Below are positions 41,171 through 45,214 of a DNA stretch of 45,214 nucleotides, piece by piece. Both the position numbers and the translations under genes were made by a program. The notes below the pieces were generated by a model, which searched no databases, was not told where the DNA came from, and worked only from the letters and a program-made list of their open reading frames with translations. The stretch comes from an uncultured Roseobacter sp. GTDB lineage: Bacteria; Pseudomonadota; Alphaproteobacteria; Rhodobacterales; Rhodobacteraceae. Each line of letters opens with the position of its first letter. Within the stretch, counting starts at the first letter, position 1. Where the stretch lies: NCBI GenBank assembly GCA_947501635.1, contig CANMWT010000020.1, positions 1-45,214 of the forward strand. Reading direction: 5' to 3'.

Positions 41171-41994
41171 TGCTCGGTTGGTTGAAAAGCCCCGCGTCCG
41201 ACACGCAGGTGACCCATGGCCAACGGCTTTGGCTCTATGTCTTTGCGGGCGTGGTCATGTTTCTTTTGGTGGTGCCGACACTGATCGTGATCCCCATGTC
41301 TTTCTCGGACTCGCAATATCTTGAGTTTCCACCCGAGAACTGGTCGCTCCGGTGGTACCGCAACTACTTCGGTTCACCGGAATGGATGCAGGCGACCGCA
41401 ACTTCGCTCAAGGCCGCGTTTTTGACCATGCTGGTGGCCACACCCGTTGGCGTGGTTGCAGCCTACGGCCTTCATTGTTGCGGTGTGCGCTTTGTGCAGG
41501 TGGCCTATCTGGCCCTGATCACACCGATGATGGTGCCAGTCGTTCTGGTGGCCATCGGGGCGTTCTACGTCTTTGTGAAACTCAGCCTGCTCTATTCGCT
41601 TACAGGCCTCGTACTGGCACACAGCGTGCTTGCGCTGCCACTTGTGATCATCGTGACGGGATCCGCGCTGAAAAGCTACGATATGAACCAGGAACTTGCC
41701 GCACGCAGTCTGAGCGCGCCGCGCTGGAAGGCGTTCTTGACCATAACCGTACCACAAATACGTTTTGCCATCGTCACCGCAGCCTTGCTGGCCTTCCTCA
41801 CATCCTTCGACGAAGTTGTCGTTGCGATGTTCATATCGGGCGGCGACAACCCGACCCTGACCCGAAACATGTTCAACGCGTTGCGTGACCAGATTGATCC
41901 GACGATTGCCGCGATTTCGACCATCATGATCATCATAACGTCGGTCATGATGGCTCTTGCCCAGATTTTCGGGCGCGGCACGCCGGAGAAGTAG
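41170..41994 (+). CDS. ABC transporter permease, PotC-like
   Basis: This 274-residue inner-membrane protein has six predicted segments and an EAA loop (QELAARSLSAPRWKAFLTIT, near residue 178), with the PotC-type opening WLYVFAGVVMFLLVVPTLIVIPMSFS. It forms the channel with the PotB-like subunit. The gene is coupled to the one before it and followed one base after its stop by the TTG start of the GMC oxidoreductase. Confidence 0.93.
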   Translation: MLGWLKSPASDTQVTHGQRLWLYVFAGVVMFLLVVPTLIVIPMSFSDSQYLEFPPENWSLRWYRNYFGSPEWMQATATSLKAAFLTMLVATPVGVVAAYGLHCCGVRFVQVAYLALITPMMVPVVLVAIGAFYVFVKLSLLYSLTGLVLAHSVLALPLVIIVTGSALKSYDMNQELAARSLSAPRWKAFLTITVPQIRFAIVTAALLAFLTSFDEVVVAMFISGGDNPTLTRNMFNALRDQIDPTIAAISTIMIIITSVMMALAQIFGRGTPEK

Positions 41995-41995
41995 C

Positions 41996-43612
41996 TTGGA
42001 GACATTTGACTATGTGATCGTTGGTGCAGGCTCGGCCGGGGCTGTGCTGGCGAACAGGCTGTCAAAAAACAGCGCGGGCCGCGTCCTGCTCCTCGAAGCA
42101 GGCGGCGCGGACAACAGCATATGGATCAAGATCCCGCTGGGATACGGCAAAGTTTTTCACGATGAACGGGTCACCTGGAAATACACGACTGAACCGGTTC
42201 CGGGACTGAACGATCGCAGGTCCTACTGGCCAAGGGGCAAGGTGCTGGGCGGCTCCAGTGCAATAAACGCGATGGTCTATGTGCGCGGTCACCCGCGCGA
42301 CTACGCTGAATGGAATGCCGTCGCGCCCGGTTGGGGATGGGACGACATCTCCCCCTTGTTTCGGCGGATGGAGGATTGGGACGGGCCGCCCAGTGCGGTA
42401 CGGGGCCAAGGCGGCCCCCTGCCCGTACACGACATTTCGGGCGAGGTGCATCCATTGACGCGTCTATACCTAGAGGCCGCACGCCAAGCAGACATTCCGA
42501 CGAATCCTGACTATAACGGCCCGGAAATGGAGGGGGCCAACTGCTATCAGATCACCACCAAAGGTGGATATCGCGCGTGCACTGCACGCAGCTATCTCAA
42601 GCCCGTCAGACACAGGCCCAACCTGGAAATTCGGACCAAGGCACATGTTACGCGTGTACTTTTTGAAGGCAGACGCGCGACGGGTGTCGAATACCGCCAC
42701 AACGGCCGGCTCAAGACAGTAGCCGCCCGCGGTGAAGTCATTCTTTCAGGCGGGGCGATAAACTCCCCGCAGTTGTTGCAGCTTTCCGGTGTTGGACCGG
42801 GGCGCGTTTTGCAAAAGCACGGCGTCCCGATTGTGATGGATGCACCGCAGGTCGGCCGCAACCTGCAAGATCATCTGGGCAGCGACAATTACTACATCTC
42901 AAAAGTGCCAAGCCTGAACCAGGCCCTGCGCCCCCTGATCGGCAAAGCCAAGGCCGCTGCGCACTATGCGCTCAGGCGCAAGGGGCCACTGTCGCTTAGC
43001 CTTAATCAGGGGGGCGGTTTCGTGAGGGTGTCGGAGGCGTCGCAAGGCCCTGATCTGCAGCTATATTTCTCACCCGTCAGCTACACACGCGCGCCTGTTG
43101 GTGTACGCCCCTTGATGAGCCCTGATCCATTTCAGGGGTTTCTGATGGGTTTCAACCCGTGCAAACCGACAAGCGTTGGCCATTTGCAGATCAGATCACC
43201 CGACCCGTTTGCAGCCCCTGAACTGCACCCGAACTATCTGGATACAGAGCATGACCGGGCAATGATGATCGCCGGCACCCGCCTTCTGCGCCGGATCGCG
43301 GACACTGACGCATTGCGTGCCGTGATCGAAACCGAACTTTTGCCCGGACCCGATGCAGACAGCGATGCCGCCATCGCGGATTACATCAAAAAACAAGCCT
43401 GGACCGTTTTCCATCAGTGTTCCACCTGCCGGATGGGTCGCGACCCGGCGACCACGGTGGTAGACCCCGAGTTGAAGGTGCACGGGATCGACGGTCTGCG
43501 CGTTGCCGACGCGTCGATCTTTCCCAGCATTCCTACCGGCAACACAAACGCACCTGCTATCATGGTCGGAGAAAAGGCATCAGACCTTATTCTGCAGAGC
43601 ACCAAGGTCTGA
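41996..43612 (+). CDS. GMC-family FAD oxidoreductase (choline dehydrogenase-like)
   Basis: This 538-residue flavoenzyme begins with the FAD-binding FDYVIVGAGSAGAVLANRLS (GxGxxG at residues 10-15). GMC signature 1 lies near GKVLGGSSAINAMVYVRGHP and signature 2 near SGGAINSPQLLQLSGVG. Catalytic-end motifs are FHQCSTCRMG and GNTNAPAIMVGEKASDL, giving the usual His and Asn pair. It would oxidise a primary alcohol to an aldehyde, as choline dehydrogenase does. The frame extends upstream into the permease gene, but GGAGAAG just before TTG 41996 marks the likely start. It is tightly placed in the operon, so the alcohol is probably the transported substrate or a product of it. Confidence 0.92.
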   Translation: METFDYVIVGAGSAGAVLANRLSKNSAGRVLLLEAGGADNSIWIKIPLGYGKVFHDERVTWKYTTEPVPGLNDRRSYWPRGKVLGGSSAINAMVYVRGHPRDYAEWNAVAPGWGWDDISPLFRRMEDWDGPPSAVRGQGGPLPVHDISGEVHPLTRLYLEAARQADIPTNPDYNGPEMEGANCYQITTKGGYRACTARSYLKPVRHRPNLEIRTKAHVTRVLFEGRRATGVEYRHNGRLKTVAARGEVILSGGAINSPQLLQLSGVGPGRVLQKHGVPIVMDAPQVGRNLQDHLGSDNYYISKVPSLNQALRPLIGKAKAAAHYALRRKGPLSLSLNQGGGFVRVSEASQGPDLQLYFSPVSYTRAPVGVRPLMSPDPFQGFLMGFNPCKPTSVGHLQIRSPDPFAAPELHPNYLDTEHDRAMMIAGTRLLRRIADTDALRAVIETELLPGPDADSDAAIADYIKKQAWTVFHQCSTCRMGRDPATTVVDPELKVHGIDGLRVADASIFPSIPTGNTNAPAIMVGEKASDLILQSTKV

Positions 43613-43623
43613 AAGGATACGCA

Positions 43624-44727
43624 ATGAAACTAAAATCGATTGAGACCTTCACCACGCCGGACGTCGGTTTCGTGCGCGTCACTGCTGAAGATGGGGCGCA
43701 AGGCTGGGGACAGGTATCGACTTATCATTCAGACATCACTTGTCAGGTTCTGCACCGTCAAGTGGCACCCTGGACCTTGGACAATGACACAACCGATCTG
43801 GATGACCTGCTCGATATCGTGACCGAGCGGGAACACAAGTTTCCCGGAAGCTACCTGCGCCGTGCGATGGCCGGGCTCGACACAGCAATCTGGGATTTGC
43901 GCGGAAAGCAGCACGGAAAGCCGGTCACCACTCTGCTGGGCGGCTCGCCGGGTTCGATCCGCGCCTACGCCTCGTCGATGAGACGTGACATCACGCCGGC
44001 GCAAGAAGCAGACCGGCTGAAACGCCTGCGCGACGCCCAAGGGTTCGACGCGTTCAAGGTGCGGGCGGGCGCAGAAGTCGGCCGCAACAAGGATGAATGG
44101 CCCGGACGTACCGAAGAGTTGATCCCCACGATGCGACGGGAACTTGGCGAGGATGTGGATCTGCTGATTGATGCCAACAGCTGTTATTCCCCGGACCGCG
44201 CCATCGAGGTTGGGCTAATGCTTCAGGATCAAGGTTTTTGCCACTATGAGGAGCCCTGCCCTTACTGGGAACTTGAGCAGACGAAACAGGTCACAGACGC
44301 ACTCGACATTGATGTAACCGGCGGAGAACAGGATTGCGATCTGCCGACATGTCGACGCATGATCGACATGCGGGCGGTGGACGTCGTGCAACCCGACATC
44401 CTTTACCTCGGCGGGATCTGCCGCACCCTTCGGGTGGCCCGCATGGCCGAGACCGCCGGCTTGCCTGTGACACCGCACTGCGCAAATCTGTCACTGGTCA
44501 CCCTGTTTTCCATGCACCTTCTGCGCGCCCTTCCCAATGGCGGCAAGTATCTGGAGTTTTCAATTGAAGGACCGGAGTATTACCCATGGCAAGAGGGGCT
44601 ATTCGTGACTTCGCCTTACGAGATCGAAGATGGGAACGTGCGTGTCACAGATGCGCCGGGGTGGGGCATAGAGGTTTCACCTGATTGGTTGGCAAGATCG
44701 ACATATCAAATCAGCGAAAAGCCCTAG
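43624..44727 (+). CDS. Enolase-superfamily enzyme (mandelate racemase/muconate lactonizing type)
   Basis: This 367-residue protein has an N-terminal capping domain and a TIM-barrel. Metal ligands are Asp 183 (LLIDANSCYS), Glu 209 or 210 (HYEEPCP) and Glu 235 (TGGEQDCD). Acid/base candidates are Lys 145 in a KxR rather than KxK motif (FKVRAG) and an Asp 258 / His 285 pair (VQPDILYLGG, TPHCANLS). Enzymes of this type racemise or dehydrate hydroxy acids. The ATG follows AAAGGA, 11 bases after the GMC stop. It is the last gene of the operon. The substrate is unknown. Confidence 0.93.
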   Translation: MKLKSIETFTTPDVGFVRVTAEDGAQGWGQVSTYHSDITCQVLHRQVAPWTLDNDTTDLDDLLDIVTEREHKFPGSYLRRAMAGLDTAIWDLRGKQHGKPVTTLLGGSPGSIRAYASSMRRDITPAQEADRLKRLRDAQGFDAFKVRAGAEVGRNKDEWPGRTEELIPTMRRELGEDVDLLIDANSCYSPDRAIEVGLMLQDQGFCHYEEPCPYWELEQTKQVTDALDIDVTGGEQDCDLPTCRRMIDMRAVDVVQPDILYLGGICRTLRVARMAETAGLPVTPHCANLSLVTLFSMHLLRALPNGGKYLEFSIEGPEYYPWQEGLFVTSPYEIEDGNVRVTDAPGWGIEVSPDWLARSTYQISEKP

Positions 44728-44849
44728 GCGACGCAAGTAAGATTTAACATGGCGCAGCAGTCACTGATCACCCCAGCAACAAAACGTACTCTTTTGGGGG
44801 TAATAGCTGACTTCAACAAACAGCCGCAGCTGCTTGGCCCTACCTCGGT

Positions 44850-45082
44850 TCGGCGCAGACCTTTTCCATCGCCGTCTTGCGGGCTAAGAGAGCAGAAATG
44901 ACAGCGCAGCGATCCATCAGAATTCACCGGGTCTGAACGCCTACAACCTTTTGAAAAACCGTGGACTTCGACCGCTTTCCGACATAGATCACGCGGCCGG
45001 CGATCTCGATATCCCGGAGCTTCTGCGTCCTCTTCGCAAAGAGCGACAGCTACTTTGCATAGGCCTCCGTTAGCTTTGGCTT
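44850..45082 (-). pseudogene. Tyrosine integrase remnant, N-terminal piece with in-frame stops
   Basis: On the minus strand from 45082 the reading KPKLTEAYAK, stop, LSLFAKRTQKLRDIEIAGRV and VGKRSKSTVFQKVVGVQTR, stop, ILMDRCAVISALLARKTAM aligns with residues 1-80 of the intact integrase at 26467-27549 in one frame. The start ATG has become AAG, two stop codons are present, and homology ends near 44850, losing the catalytic domain. It is a dead relative of the island integrase at the right edge, next to the inverted IS end. Confidence 0.82.
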
Positions 45083-45137
45083 TTTGTCGCCAGTTTTCGG
45101 AAAGGGCGTGCAAAAACACGAAAGCCTGAAACAAGCT

Positions 45138-45214
45138 ACTGATCAGCCCCACCTGAGTGGTCCAGTTTGAATGTTAGTGCATGATCGGCCTGGATGCCAT
45201 CGGCACGATGGTTT
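45138..45214. repeat. Right copy of 77-bp inverted terminal sequence (probable IS end)
   Basis: Exact reverse complement of 1-77. The adjoining unique sequence differs (AAACAAGCT here against ATTGA at the left, both read toward the repeat), so the same IS end was reached from two different insertion sites. See the left copy. Confidence 0.8.

Noticed and set aside
44850-45153. Minus-strand frame of up to 142 codons at the right edge as an intact hypothetical gene
   Set aside because: A different frame there aligns with the integrase N-terminus through two stop codons, so the region is a decayed integrase, not a new gene.
1-45214. Interpreting the matching window ends as true terminal inverted repeats of one 45-kb transposon
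   Set aside because: The exact 77-base length, abrupt ends and possible transposase tail reading outward suggest collapsed IS copies at contig ends. Kept only as a composite-transposon possibility.
1-45214. CRISPR arrays, rRNA genes, riboswitches, replication origin
   Set aside because: No regularly spaced repeats, no rRNA-like stretches, no recognisable riboswitch core and no iteron or repA/parAB set were seen.

Overview
The window looks like an accessory (genomic-island) stretch from an alphaproteobacterium of the Rhodobacteraceae, most likely the marine Roseobacter group. The basis is indirect: a DddQ-type DMSP-lyase cupin, FnrL/FNR-type boxes, PotABCD-type uptake, BASS and ZIP carriers, and moderate-to-high GC coding with strong Shine-Dalgarno sequences. 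No rRNA or intact tRNA gene is visible, so the assignment is inference. Both ends carry the same 77-bp sequence in inverted orientation. It is probably one end of an insertion sequence where the assembly stops.

Layout. (1) 1-240: IS end and a C-terminal remnant of a tyrosine integrase. (2) 0.24-4.2 kb: DMT exporter, small dimeric monooxygenase, universal stress protein, MetF-like reductase, methyltransferase. (3) 4.3-8.5 kb: acetamidase/formamidase, Gfo/Idh oxidoreductase, YghZ-type aldo/keto reductase and a MetX-fold hydrolase, all on the + strand. (4) 8.8-19.1 kb: secreted SUMF1-fold protein, unknown polytopic membrane protein, peroxiredoxin, ABM monooxygenase, a 50-codon ORF with its own terminator, aldo/keto reductase with MFS carrier, HdeD protein, AhpD-like protein, ThpR, PanE-like reductase, methyltransferase. 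(5) 19.1-25.5 kb: a protein-quality-control block with two minus-strand operons. One is hsp20-cytC-cytC, the other cytC-trxC-dnaJ(cbpA)-cbpM-hypothetical, and each is preceded by an FNR-like box. A two-domain SpoIIAA-like protein and a ZIP metal carrier flank them. (6) 25.6-27.8 kb: methyltransferase, intact P4-type tyrosine integrase, and the 5' half of a tRNA-Gly(UCC) gene as a likely attachment-site scar. (7) 27.8-34.9 kb: BASS carrier, AraC regulator, an exported isochorismatase-fold hydrolase / YHS / AhpD-like operon with a strong terminator, a second copy of the small ORF, a flavodoxin-like protein, a second HdeD. (8) 35.0-44.7 kb: a catabolic module with LysR and DddQ-type cupin on one side of a divergent promoter. 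On the other side are FAD amine oxidase, PotD/A/B/C-type ABC transporter, GMC oxidoreductase and enolase-superfamily enzyme. (9) 44.8-45.2 kb: an N-terminal integrase remnant with in-frame stops, then the inverted IS end.

How it fits together. Integrase pieces at the left edge, centre and right edge, plus paralogous small ORFs and hdeD genes on both sides of the central integrase, suggest that the island grew by successive integrations. The most interesting content is the chaperone/thioredoxin/cytochrome c block under apparent oxygen-responsive control. It recalls transmissible stress-tolerance loci but has a different gene set. Second is the DddQ-type cupin module, which may break down DMSP or a related osmolyte taken up by the adjacent transporter. 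All functional links are inferred from sequence reading and gene order.
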